A DNA stretch of 64,000 bases, taken from Homalodisca vitripennis (taxonomy: Eukaryota; Arthropoda; Insecta; Hemiptera; Cicadellidae). Position 1 is the stretch's first letter. Each line of letters opens with the position of its first letter. Shown one piece after another: positions 52,669-61,396 of this stretch. Made by a program: the position numbers and the translations under genes. The notes under the pieces are model-generated. The model had not been told where the DNA came from. It ran no database searches and saw nothing but the letters and a program-made list of their open reading frames with translations. The stretch is taken from the NCBI RefSeq assembly GCF_021130785.1, contig NC_060207.1:197916001-197980000 (forward strand), written 5' to 3'.

Positions 52669-53858
52669 TTACTGGATTTCTCTAATATCGTTCTTAATCA
52701 CGTCATATGATAAAAATTTCTCAGAAACAACAACAACATAACAAATCGCGTTTGTAACAGCATTTTGAAAATCCATATTGATAATTATATCGTTCTTTGA
52801 ACCAGAAATATTTGTCAAACTCTTTGTTTGTATCAATGACATAAATGGGTCTATTTGCTATAAATTCTTTGGGATTGTAATACATTTCCATATTTTTGTA
52901 GTAAACTTTCTTAAAATCTTGATACATCTGATACATGATTCTGAAAAGACCTCCGGAAATGTTTAAATTTTGTAATTCATCTGGATAATAAGAACCATTC
53001 AATTTTACTCTGATATTTTTTACATTCAAACTATCGAACTTTGAAGGATTTTTTTCTTGATTATTCTGTCTATCTTGTTTGAAAACCAACAATAATGAAC
53101 TTGGGATTGAAAATATTTCTATAAATATTTGTGATATCGAATGAATAAGTTGTTCCCGAAATACCTTTTTGCTCAATACATTGCCAATCTAGAAAATTAA
53201 ACATAATGTTTTTGAGATTTTGTAATTTCATCAATCAACTGAATTTTACTCGTAGTTTTGTAATCAATCATCGGCACTCTAATGAAAAACTCGTTAATTG
53301 TAATTTTGCCATCAACTGGCATATCATTTCCAGTTTTTGTTTTTAATATCGCATCATCATCTTCAGCTCTTATGAAACTAATGTAAAATCCACCTTTATA
53401 GATTGGAAAATTGACATTTTCAAAGAATCCTAAGCCGAAATGTGCTAAATCACCGACCGCTTCAAATTGTCCAAATTTAAAAGTTGATTCAAAACTGTTT
53501 GAAAATACATCACTTTTGAAATAAGAGATATGGTTCCTTTAACAGTACTTAATTGACCACAATTTTCAATTTCTTCTATCAATTTATTGTGTTTTCTTAC
53601 TTCAATTTTAGAAAATAAAAACGGCACGAAATTATCAATCAATCTGACATTATTTGTTCCAAGATATGCTTGACCATCTTGTTTTGTTAAAGTTCCAGAA
53701 ATATAAAACTGGAAGTTAGACGAGCAAAAATTATCTCCAAAATCAATATTAAACTCAGTTCTTTTATTCGGTTCATTCAAACTTTGTTTACTAATTGGAT
53801 AGAAATTTTTAATCTCCGCCCTTTCAATATCGCCTGAATACTTTTTGCAGTCCGCCAT
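52669..53858 (-). pseudogene. Polinton capsid-like protein (probable major capsid protein), frameshifted
   Basis: Starts at the ATG at 53858 behind the motif TTATTAAATGGCG. The first ~110 codons are open and include FNIDFGDNF, FQFYISGTLTKQDGQ and NVRLIDNFVPFLFSKIEVR, which fits the N-terminal jelly-roll of Polinton major capsid proteins. Coding-like sequence continues in other frames: IRAEDDDAILKTKTGNDMP near 53,340-53,390, VKLNGSYYPDELQN near 52,960-53,020, and a C-terminal segment with VVVVSEKFLSYD to a TAA at 52669-52671. At least four frame changes are visible, at about 53,530, 53,230, 53,170 and 52,760. The total of about 395 codons is somewhat short for a double jelly-roll capsid. The family call rests on pattern and position; a penton or other virion protein is the alternative. 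Confidence 0.6.
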
Positions 53859-53980
53859 TTAATAAGAGAAAATTTCAAATATTTTTTACGAAAATTTTAA
53901 ACATTGTAACTCATTGTAAACATTTTAAATAACGATTTAATGTACGTTTTTATAAGAAAAGATATAAATTTTGTCATTTA

Positions 53981-54393
53981 TTAATGATCTACCTCATCAT
54001 ATTCGGGATTTTCTGCTTTAAATTTTGCAATTTCGGCCACATATTTCAATAAAATTTGCACAGGATAGTAACCGCTATCTATAATATTTTTCCAATCAAC
54101 TGAATCTTTAAATTCTTTCCAAAAACCCTGTGCTCAAATGTTGATAAAGTCTTTTGCCTTTCATATAGAACAGACATGTGTTCTTTCAATTGATAATGTA
54201 TATTTTCTTTAATGAATTCTGTGGACAGATTTTGATATTTTGCAATGTTATACCAATTTAACTTATTAATGTACAATCGCATCATATCTTCGGATAGTTC
54301 ATATTTTTGAGAAATATCATCCCAGTGTTCTTTTTTCAAATCTCTTTCGTGTTGCATTATAAAAAGATCGAAAGCACTGTAATGTCCCGCCAT
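53981..54393 (-). pseudogene. Polinton protein of unknown function, one frameshift
   Basis: The ATG at 54393 follows the A/T-rich leader CTAATAAATAGAG. Open for about 92 codons with HYSAFDLFIMQHERDLKKEH and MMRLYINKLNWYNIAKYQN; after a shift near 54,115 the frame SVDWKNIIDSGYYPVQILL runs to a TAA at 53981. About 137 codons in all, charged, no signal peptide or membrane segment. I do not recognise a domain. It lies between the small zinc-ribbon gene and the capsid gene, so a virion or assembly role is possible. Confidence 0.55.
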
Positions 54394-54420
54394 CTCTATT
54401 TATTAGGAAAAAATTTCAAA

Positions 54421-54563
54421 TCAAGTTTTTATAAATTGGCTCTTTTTAGTGTTACATTCAGCACATTTTCCAGAATTCTCTTAACTCCATTGATGTTTAC
54501 ATTATATTTTATATCATTTGTTGCAGTTTTTTCTTTACATCTCACACAATATATGAGCGTCAT
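54421..54563 (-). pseudogene. Small Polinton zinc-ribbon protein, one frameshift
   Basis: A short gene of about 47 codons. The ATG at 54563 sits behind TATATAAATG. The first half reads MTLIYCVRCKEKTATND (first C-x2-C); near 54,470 the frame shifts and the second half has CAECNTKKSQFIKT (second C-x2-C) before TGA. The layout C-x2-C, about 25 residues, C-x2-C and the K-rich end are the same as the N-terminus of the integrase gene at 62.3 kb, so the two are probably paralogous zinc ribbons, one free and one fused. Role unknown; nucleic-acid binding is plausible. Confidence 0.6.
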
Positions 54564-54581
54564 TTATATAGGGAAAATTTA

Positions 54582-55537
54582 TCATGCATAAACCCCTGCG
54601 AGAATACCTACATCATCAATTCTTTCATCAAGTTCTTCATAGAACTTATTAATTTGTTTTTCTAATTTTTGAAATTTATCAGCATATGAATCACTGTATT
54701 GAACAAATTTATAAGCAATATTTTCAAAGGTTTTGGTGGCATCTAAACTAAACTTATCAAAAGACTGTTGAAATTTTGTAATTTTTTCATTAATTTCGTC
54801 ACAATTTTCTATAAATCTTTTATTTCTGGCTTCTAACTTTTCATAGACTTCTGTTGTAAAATCTTTAACATGCTGTTTATGATTCTCATAATTTTGTTTT
54901 AGTTCATTAAACATTTTAATATGATCTTCGAATTGATCTTTTACGATAACATCAAACGGATAAATTCCCTTACTAACGCTGCTAAGTCTTTTTCCTTTTT
55001 CCTTTAAAATCTAAGGCATCTTTAACAATCGGATCATTTAAATCAACAATATCGATGTTTTCTGATAATTTTAGAGGTTTTAAAATTTGTTCTTTAACAA
55101 CAACATCATGTTTGTCAATACCAGGTCGAACACCGACAATTCTTTTTTATTAGCCAAACTAACATAATTCTTTTCAACTTTGATCGCTTCAGTAATTTTA
55201 TCAGCTTTTTCGATATGAGACATTAAATTGGTAAATATTTTTTTGCACCATCTTCAAAATCTTTTTTCAATGTTTTTATTTTATCAGCAACTTCATTTGA
55301 ACTCATGAAATTTACAAGTTTGTTATCATATTCTGCTTTAAAATCTTCAATCTCGACAGCAAACATATCTGAATCTGGAAGGTTTTGCAATAAATTTTCT
55401 AACTTGTTATCAAACTCATTTCTCAAACTATCAAAATTCAAACTATTAACTTTATTTCGAATAATTTCATCTACATTTTGAATACTTTCTGTTTTAATTT
55501 GTGTTCCAAATACATCAAAAATAATTTGTGAATCCAT
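54582..55537 (-). pseudogene. Polinton coiled-coil protein, frameshifted
   Basis: The ATG at 55537 overlaps the end of the protease gene by 23 nt. The first ~104 codons are open with MDSQIIFDVFGTQ and many charged heptads. Coding-like sequence then continues in other frames (IDKHDVVVKEQILKPL and IDIVDLNDPIVKDALDFK near 55,020-55,130) and in a final open stretch 54582-54914 with INEKITKFQQSFDKFS and FQKLEKQINKFYEELDERI. Rich in K, E, D, N and Q with long helical repeats: a rod-like or fibre-like part of the virion, or a scaffold, is an inference. No family recognised. Confidence 0.5.
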
Positions 55538-55937
55538 ATTTATTAAGTAATAATTTGTTTACAACTTCTTTAAAATCTGTACCATCAGTCAACTCATTCA
55601 AAACAAAAACACATAAATGACCACAATTTGGGGGATCTTTATAGTCTTGAATTTGAGAATCATTATAATAAACGTTAAATTTTTTCAAATATTGGATCAA
55701 TTCTCTCGGTGGTTTGTCCTCAATTCTTCCATACGAATCAAAATAATATGCATTCTTATCATTTTTATAGTAGCAAATCCAATGCGTTCCACTTCCCATA
55801 ATCGAGTCTAAATTCACAATTCCACATTCAAATTTCCTAACTTTTTCAGGTAATGTATCTCTCATGAAAATTCCTCTAAAATGTTTAATGTTTTTGCAGA
55901 TTTCTTCCAATTCTCCGAATTTTAATGGTTTGATTTC
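55515..55937 (-). CDS. Adenain-like cysteine protease (Polinton PRO)
   Basis: Processes capsid precursors in adenovirus-like and Polinton particles (C5/Ulp1-like fold). The order of the catalytic residues is visible: His in GSGTHWICYY, the acidic residue in YYFDSYG, the Gln region at NDSQIQD, and the nucleophile Cys in PPNCGHLCVFVLNEL. FRGIFMRDTLP near the N-terminus and ECGIVNLD fit the family too. Length about 130-140 aa, shorter than adenovirus adenain (~204 aa), as is usual in Polintons. The first ATG is at 55910, but the open frame with family-like residues (KPLKFGELEE) reaches back to about 55937, where a run of eight A may have cost the real start. The 3' end overlaps the next gene. 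Confidence 0.85.
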   Translation of the reverse strand, partial: EIKPLKFGELEEICKNIKHFRGIFMRDTLPEKVRKFECGIVNLDSIMGSGTHWICYYKNDKNAYYFDSYGRIEDKPPRELIQYLKKFNVYYNDSQIQDYKDPPNCGHLCVFVLNELTDGTDFKEVVNKLLLNKYGFTNYF

Positions 55938-55954
55938 AAATTTTTTTTAATGTT

Positions 55955-56383
55955 TTATTTCACGTAATTCAAAGTTTTTTCATCTAATCCAGATCCTATA
56001 ACATCTTCTAACTCTTTATCTAACCAATTTAAAATGTTTCGAACAATAGGAATCACGTCTTTTTTAACGATTGGAGCAGCTTTTCGAACATAAGGAACAA
56101 CATTTTTAACAACTGGAATATTTTCTCCAAAATCTAATAAATCTTTCAAAAGTCCACCATTTTTAAGCTCTTTCAACTGGTTATAAGAAAATTCTATTCT
56201 GGTTCCTTTATTGTTTTTCTTATGTTTTTCGAGTTTATTGTATTGTCTATTTGTTAAAAATATCTTATCTTCGCCATTTTTTAGTTGATCTATTTTAAAT
56301 TGAATACTAACAGGTATTTTCTTCTTAAAAGCGGATTTTATTTTCTCTTTCTGAGTTTTACTGAAATTTACGTTCACCTCCAT
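55955..56383 (-). CDS. Adenovirus pX/pVI-like minor virion protein (Polinton)
   Basis: 142 aa, intact. The ATG at 56383 follows GCTATATAAATGG and begins 8 nt after the stop of the PLA2 gene. The first two thirds are strongly basic (KTQKEKIKSAFKKKIPVS). A glycine/leucine stretch GGLLKDLLDFGENIP and an amphipathic VVPYVRKAAPIVKKDVIPIV follow, then ELEDVIGSGLDE near the end. This basic plus membrane-active pattern is what has been described as adenovirus pX/pVI-like in adintoviruses; the equivalence is by pattern and position only. The I/V-GSG element could be a protease cleavage site, as adenain cuts after Gly-x-type motifs. Confidence 0.6.
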   Translation of the reverse strand: MEVNVNFSKTQKEKIKSAFKKKIPVSIQFKIDQLKNGEDKIFLTNRQYNKLEKHKKNNKGTRIEFSYNQLKELKNGGLLKDLLDFGENIPVVKNVVPYVRKAAPIVKKDVIPIVRNILNWLDKELEDVIGSGLDEKTLNYVK

Positions 56384-56391
56384 TTATATAG

Positions 56392-57704
56392 CTAAAATTT
56401 CAAGTTCTCTTCGATTCCCATTCCTAGTTTTCTTTTTTAAAACATTGCTCCAGCTGTTGGAAGTGCAGCAAATCTTTCACCTAAACTAGCATCTTTTGAT
56501 AAAAATCTATCCATTGCCTTAACTTGTAAATGTTTATCTGCAATATGCCTAGAATTTGTGTCTCTATGTTTTGCATAAAAAATGTCGTGTTCCATTGCAG
56601 CTTGATCTAATTTATTCACACCAGGATCTCCTCTTTTTAGTCTTTGTTCAAGCTTTGTCCCAGGCCCCAGATATTGATAGCCTGGTACGTGTAATTGAAA
56701 AGGCAAATTGTTGATAAAATCATTCAAAAGTCCACTACCTATAATTGGAGAACTTACTTATTTGAGGCAAAATTCGTTTTAAATATTTAATTCCATCGGG
56801 TTTTTCAATCAATTCATCAAGTTTGTTCGAAATAAAATCTTTAATCGCTTTCTTTTCATTCAAAAAATTGTTATTTCCAGCCTTTTCTTGAGCATAAATA
56901 TAATTAATAATTCCATCAAGTTTTGTCAAATCATCGATATATCTGTATTCAATCTTATTATCACTGTACTTTCTTACACCAGATCCTTCGATTCGTTTTT
57001 ACCAAATTGGTTTAATTAAATTCATATATTTTTTACCTCTACTTGATTTAGGCTTTTTAGTTGATGGATCATTATTTTTGTAAATTGAATCAGATTTCCA
57101 TAAAATTTCAGTATACTTTTTCAAATCTTCTTCAGAATATAAATCGTCTTTTGGAAAATCATTGTCTGTTAATAATCTCCACAATCCTTGAGTACCTTCA
57201 TACGTTTTTTCATTAATAATTATATCATTATGTTCAAAATTCACGGGTAAATTTCCAATCATAAAACTTTTCTCTTTTCTATCCCAATACAAACCAAATT
57301 TATCATCTTTTGCTCTAGGAAGGAATTTTTTTACCAATTTCACCAATTATTATATACGTTGTCCCAGGACTTATTGGTTCAACTATTGTAGAATCTTCAA
57401 TGATTCGGGGTCTAAATGGTGTTGAAGATGGTAATTTTGGTAATTCAAATTCTTCAGATTCTGGAATCGAAATATCAGCAAATTGTCGTACAACTGGAAC
57501 TAAATCCATCATATTTTTATTTTGATTTAAAACATTTTTAATTTTACCCTCAACATTTTTTATTGCAGATGTTACAGGTTGATTAATTTGTTGAATAAAT
57601 TCTTGTTCTTTTTCATCAATTCTAATCTGTTCTCTAAATTCTTTGATTAATTTCTTTTCGATTTGATCAAGTTTTTTCGCTTCTTCAGAAGTTACGTTCG
57701 CCAT
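56392..57704 (-). pseudogene. Polinton protein with C-terminal parvovirus-type phospholipase A2 domain, frameshifted
   Basis: The ATG at 57704 follows ATAATTAAATGGCG. First part (57315-57704): K/E-rich helical region. Second part (56999-57346): FGLYWDRKEKSFMIGNLPV, TYEGTQGLWRLLTDND and KPKSSRGKKYMNLIKPIW, a block common in Polinton-bearing genomes (I believe listed as DUF8207). Third part (56735-56960): helical linker. Fourth part (56437-56760): PGYQYLGPGTKLEQRL holds the calcium loop YxGPG and LDQAAMEHDIFYAKH holds the catalytic HD-x2-Y of phospholipase A2; a basic tail with RKLGMGIEENLKF ends at TAG 56392. Frame changes lie near 57,330, 56,995 and 56,745, and one in-frame TAA is at 56437. 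In parvoviruses such a domain opens endosomes; here it presumably served virion uptake (inference). Confidence 0.8.
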
Positions 57705-58640
57705 TTAATTATAAAAAAAACAGTAGCAGTCGTGGGACTGCCGATAGAAGTGAAAACGGAACTATTAAGTTGAGAGTAATTAACAATACATTATAGTAAC
57801 AGTACATCTGTAATTGTAAATGTGACGCGTTTTTTATTTTCCAATTTTAAAATCCACGAATAAATATTATCAAATAACTAGAAATCTTTTTTACCACGCT
57901 AGTAAGATAAATCTTATACCGTAATAATACTCATTTCATGATGAAGAGGTTAAATATTAAAAACATAATTAAAATGAATAATGCTAAATTTTAAATACAA
58001 ATATTCGTACAAATATTAAAAATGTTTAAAAATATATTCGTTGTTTTCATTATTCATTTTCGAACACCGTTGTAAATAATACAGTTATTGCTACGGATAA
58101 AGTATATAATTGCAATAACAATTAAACCCACAATATTTTTAAAACTAATAAATTAGTTAAATTAACTTGGTTCTTTCGTAAAGGTATTTTTATTGCACAA
58201 TAAACTAATTTATTGAGTTATACGGTATCAGTGAGCTAATGCGCCAACTACAGTTCCGGCAGAAACGTTCACTCATCACTTCATACGCTACTACAGGCTA
58301 AACTAAACTTCCAATAAAAAATGATAAATTAAAAAAAAATGTTCATCTATTTTCACACAACTTTCTCGCTGACAAATTTTGTCTGACCAAAAAATAAAAA
58401 ACATCCTCGCTTACTACTTTTTTTCTTGTCATTGTAAACGCTATGTAAAATGTAAACAATAATCAAAATTATTTCGAAATTTTTTTAATATTTAAAAATG
58501 TAACCAATAGATTGCCAATATTAAGAGCTTTAATTTGACGCATCTTACAGAATTGTACGACATTGGCTTCACTTTTAAATCGCGAGAGGAAGCCGTAAAG
58601 GTCACTGATTTTCGCAGTCTGTTTTCATACTCCGCCGGGA
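57705..58640. other. Gene-free spacer inside the Polinton
   Basis: Upstream side of the PLA2 gene. A perfect palindrome GCAGTC-GTGG-GACTGC lies at 57726-57741, then about 800 bp of very AT-rich sequence with no frame. It could hold promoters or a replication signal, or be inserted DNA. No terminal repeat was recognised. Confidence 0.5.
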
Positions 58641-58647
58641 CAGTTTT

Positions 58648-58745
58648 AACACAGCGAGACTGACTTTTTCATGCAGGTTAGTAGTCCGCGGCCAAGTCTA
58701 CGGTTAAAAAACACAGCGAGACTGACTTTTTCATGCAGGTTAGTA
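58648..58745. repeat. 36-bp direct repeat (58648-58683 and 58710-58745)
   Basis: Both copies contain ACAGCGAGACTGACTTTTTC followed by ATGCAGGTTAGTA without mismatch; the period is 62 bp. The block is GC-richer than its surroundings and non-coding in any convincing frame. Confidence 0.9.
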
Positions 58746-58835
58746 TCATTAGCATGTCGGTGACGCGAACCGAGGATTTTACCCTCTACCAAAACGCTCA
58801 ACGCGCCTAAAGAAGTTTTCACTTCAAAAATTTTG

Positions 58836-58992
58836 AAACGTGAATGTGGAACGTACAAACGTGAACGTAGAACGTGAAAACGTGAACGTGGAACGCACAA
58901 ACGTGAACGTGGAACGCACAAACGTGAACGTGGAACGCACAAACGTGAACGTGGAACGTAAAAACGTGAACGTGGAACGTGAAAACGTGAAC
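58836..58992. repeat. 21-bp minisatellite, about 7 units
   Basis: Unit AACGTGAACGTGGAACGCAC plus one base. Since 21 is a multiple of 3, both strands show heptapeptide repeats (NVNVERT on plus, CVPRSRL on minus). These frames have no matching flanks and are by-products of the repeat. Confidence 0.95.
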
Positions 58993-59069
58993 AGATTTAC
59001 CGTTTTTCAGTTATTTTCATAATGTAAATAAAAATTAAAGATATAGTAAAAATAATTATAACAAATATT

Positions 59070-59759
59070 TTATCGATTAAATTTGTCAGACCACAGACCA
59101 TAATTTATATTAGAAAATTTATTCAAATATTTACCATTTTTAGTCTTCAAAGTTAGATTAATTGTTAAAAATCCGTAGTCTTCTTTCCAAATTTTATCAC
59201 ATAACTCATTAAAGTGGTTAAAACTCATATAAGATCCCACATAATTGTTGTAAATCTTTCTCGAATAGTGATCGTCTTGCTTAAAAACACACAACATATT
59301 CAAATTATTTCTAATAACCTGTTTATCAACCTTTGAAAAGCATTGGGAAAGATAGATACAAGATATGTTTTTGTGACGAGACATCACGAAATATTCTTTA
59401 ATAACATCCTGATTTTCCAAAATACAATCATTAAAAACTATTAAAGAATTGGGTTTACATTCGCTTAACGGAACTATATCCTCAGAAGCATTATAAAAAT
59501 TTGATATCTTTTTGCTTAAGTTCTTCTCAATATTTTCAAATCATCCCTGTAATTTTTTGTATGCGTCTTATTCCAAAGATTTACTAAAAACATACAAATT
59601 TGAATAAGGAATCAACCTATTGTAGATAAAATTCAATAATAAAGTTGTCTTTCCACATCCACTTGAACCAACAATTAACAATCTAATAGGTTGATCTTTC
59701 TTGTTTTCTTCCAACGTTTGTAGTTTTATTTGATCTTTTTGTTTTAAAAATTTCTCCAT
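59070..59759 (-). pseudogene. Polinton packaging ATPase (FtsK/HerA, A32-like), one frameshift
   Basis: Pumps the genome into the capsid in related viruses. The ATG at 59759 follows TGCTATTTAAATGG. Walker A GSSGCGKTT lies about 30 residues in, within RLLIVGSSGCGKTTLLLNFI. Walker B (SLIVFNDC) lies near 59,430-59,455. Then come QDVIKEYFVMSRHKNISCIY, LSQCFSKV and the sensor-like RNNLNMLCVFKQDD, the usual A32 order. The frame is lost between about 59,570 and 59,545 and regained; the rest is open to a stop at 59070. Total about 230 codons, normal for the family. Confidence 0.85.
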
Positions 59760-59779
59760 TTAAATAGCAAAAATTAAAC

Positions 59780-60502
59780 TATTCAAATTGACTTCAGAAA
59801 GCTCTAAATTAGTTTTAAACTTAGAACATCCTATTCATTTAGAGGAAGAATAAAATTATTTTATTGGTTTAAGTGGTTTTTATTTCTGATAATTTTGTAA
59901 TAAATATTAGTGAAAGTTCTCCTTATTGTATAGGATTTAGTGAAAAGAACATAACAAAATATTATGGTTTAAACCAAGGATATTATACCTTCGTTTAATA
60001 TAAAAATATTCCTTTAAAAATTATCTGAAAACATTCAAACAATCAGATAAATCTTTAAACTTTGACGAAAACAAGTTTGAAATGCAAAACAATTATCTCG
60101 TTAACAAAATTCAAATAAAATCACCAGTAAGAATAATGTTTTCAGCAATTATAGTAGATTTATTAGGGTTTGTTCAAGAAACTATTGAGCCAAATCAGGT
60201 ATATTTAGGAAATAAAACGCCAAAATTTAGACCGTTCGATATAATTGAAGTACATTGTAATCTCGTTGAACCTAGTTTCGAAAATCATACCGAACATCTA
60301 CACAAAGAATCGGAAATATTGTACACATTTTACCCAAATGTTGCTTATGGGTCAAAAATCAGTGAAAAGCCGAATGAAATCGGTTATATTCCAATTAGAA
60401 AAAATATTAAAAGAATTCAAAAAAATCGTTCTGACTATACAAGACTCTGAAGGAAATTTATTGAATAATGAGAATAAAACTACCGTATATATGAGATTGT
60501 AA
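59780..60502 (+). pseudogene. Polinton virion protein candidate (penton/minor-capsid-like), frameshifted
   Basis: Divergent from the ATPase gene. Coding-like sequence starts near 59,785 (SESSKLVLNLEHPIHLEEE), continues in shifted frames (DNFVINISESSPYCIGF near 59,895; KTFKQSDKSLNFDENKFE near 60,040), then an open stretch 60082-60450 with YLGNKTPKFRPFDIIEVHCN and ILYTFYPNVAYGSK, and a last shift near 60,400 into VLTIQDSEGNLLNNENK-type sequence ending VYMRL. The order (early LGL/NIS block, V-x-CN, YxFYPNV, late DxxG with a beta-rich tail) resembles a common Polinton protein thought to be a minor capsid or penton protein. At least four frame changes; no clear start codon. Confidence in the role is low. 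Confidence 0.45.
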
Positions 60503-60536
60503 GTTACTAATTAAACTAGAAAACTCGAGGTAAACT

Positions 60537-60686
60537 ATGATAAATAATGTCGATAAAGACGAGAAAATTACCTTTAAATGTATATATTACAAGAGTCTAT
60601 CCCATAGACTCTTTCAAAATATTCATCCTGACACTGTTTTCGTTAATGAATCTGGTCTTTATACTGAAATAAAAATTATTAGTTAA
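60537..60686 (+). pseudogene. Truncated BRO-N paralog
   Basis: A 49-codon open frame starting MINNVDKDEKITF and ending PDTVFVNESGLYTEIKIIS. It equals the second half of a BRO-N domain (conserved NEPG/NESG-LY end) and aligns with the neighbouring BRO gene from its NNVDKDDKF onward. The first half of the domain is missing, so it is a partial duplicate. It contains the palindrome at 60591-60613 without losing its frame. Confidence 0.6.
60591..60613. repeat. Perfect palindrome in the truncated BRO copy
   Basis: AAGAGTCTAT-CCC-ATAGACTCTT: 10-bp arms, 3-nt loop, no mismatch. It lies at the same alignment position as the different palindrome at 60898-60927. Confidence 0.9.
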
Positions 60687-60694
60687 ATTTCTTT

Positions 60695-60707
60695 TCTATC
60701 TAAATGG
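60695..60707 (+). promoter_or_regulatory. TAAATGG start motif (example of the Polinton gene-start element)
   Basis: TCTATCTAAATGG spans the BRO start codon. The same T/A leader ending TAAATGG is seen on the minus strand at the starts of the zinc-ribbon gene (61378, TCTATCTAAATGG), integrase (62407, TATATAAATGG), ATPase (59759), PLA2 gene (57704), pX-like gene (56383) and capsid-like gene (53858); looser forms occur at 54563, 55537 and 54393. Resembles the TAAATG late-promoter motif of poxviruses and TCTA-type motifs of virophages; a promoter role is inferred. Confidence 0.5.
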
Positions 60708-61056
60708 AGTTAGTTGTGGATCTGCTCAATAATCAACTTAGATTTGATAACAAACATATCTTTACGATTTTTGATGAAAATAATGAATTTTGGTTTAAGG
60801 CGAAAGATGTTGCAGAAATTTTAGTATATCAAGATACGAAACAAGCAATTAAAAATAATGTTGATAAAGATGATAAATTTCAGTATTTTAGTAAAAATTC
60901 TGCGGGGGTATAAATACCCCCACAGAAAATATTAAAGAAAACACAATTTTCGTTAATGAACCAGGACTGGTATATATCTTAAATCTTGAAATTAAACTCT
61001 CGAATTATGATATTTTGTTTGTAAATGTTTTTGAAGATAAGGTAACCATTGAATGA
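60704..61056 (+). pseudogene. BRO-N domain protein (baculovirus repeated ORF family), interrupted
   Basis: BRO-N proteins bind DNA and are widespread in large DNA viruses and phages. The first 69 codons are open: NNQLRFDNKHIFTIFDENNE, FWFKAKDVAEILVYQD and TKQAIKNNVDKDDKF are the conserved core. A TAA follows at 60911-60913 inside a near-perfect palindrome. In another frame the sequence goes on with TIFVNEPGLVYIL to TGA at 61054, which is the normal end of BRO-N. So one frame change splits the domain. No C-terminal BRO-C or other domain follows. The gene is convergent with the zinc-ribbon gene on its right. Confidence 0.75.
60898..60927. repeat. Near-perfect palindrome with TATA-like centre in the BRO gene
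   Basis: Arms TTCTGCGGGGGTAT and ATACCCCCACAGAA, 2-nt loop AA, one mismatch in 14 bp. The centre reads GGGTATAAATACCC. The BRO stop TAA lies in the centre. Confidence 0.9.
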
Positions 61057-61069
61057 TTCGTCCACACTC

Positions 61070-61378
61070 GCAAAGAGTTGGTTTCTTTTGACTTTTTCGA
61101 ATAATTCTTATTGCACAATCTTTACAATATGCCTGTTTTTTTATCTTTACTATAATGCCAATCTTAAAATTTGGAAATATCCTTAATTTCTTTACAAACG
61201 CAAAATTTTTTCTCTTCTAACATTAATTTTTCTATTTTATCGTATAATTCTCTCTCATATTTACTACGACAATCCTTACAATAATAGTTAAATCCATCTT
61301 TTCTAGTCTTTTCTTGAGAAAACTTCGATAAATCTTTAAATTCTTGACACATAAAAAACATTTCTTTTGGGCCTCCAT
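61070..61378 (-). pseudogene. Polinton multi-zinc-ribbon protein, frameshifted
   Basis: The ATG at 61378 follows TCTATCTAAATGG; the first codons have CFLC in a T-rich run where the frame slips. Then comes an open stretch 61164-61361 with CQEFKDLSKFSQEKTRKDG, YYCKDCRSKYERELY, and a second start of the same module, KKFCVCKEIKDISKF. The second module continues in other frames (KDKKTG, then KDCAIRIIRK) toward 61,080. This C-x2-C / K-DG-Y-x-CxxC module is frequent in phage and giant-virus proteins, often beside nucleases. No nuclease motif seen here. The 3' end is uncertain and meets the convergent BRO gene. Confidence 0.55.
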
Positions 61379-61396
61379 TTAGATAGAAAAAAATCT

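Noticed and set aside
57720..57745. Polinton terminal inverted repeat beginning AGTAGC
   Set aside because: Viral genes continue on both sides and no inverted partner was found at either end, so it is treated as an internal palindrome.
58646..59022. Heptapeptide-repeat proteins on both strands
   Set aside because: A 21-bp minisatellite automatically gives such frames on both strands; no start motif or flanking domain fits.
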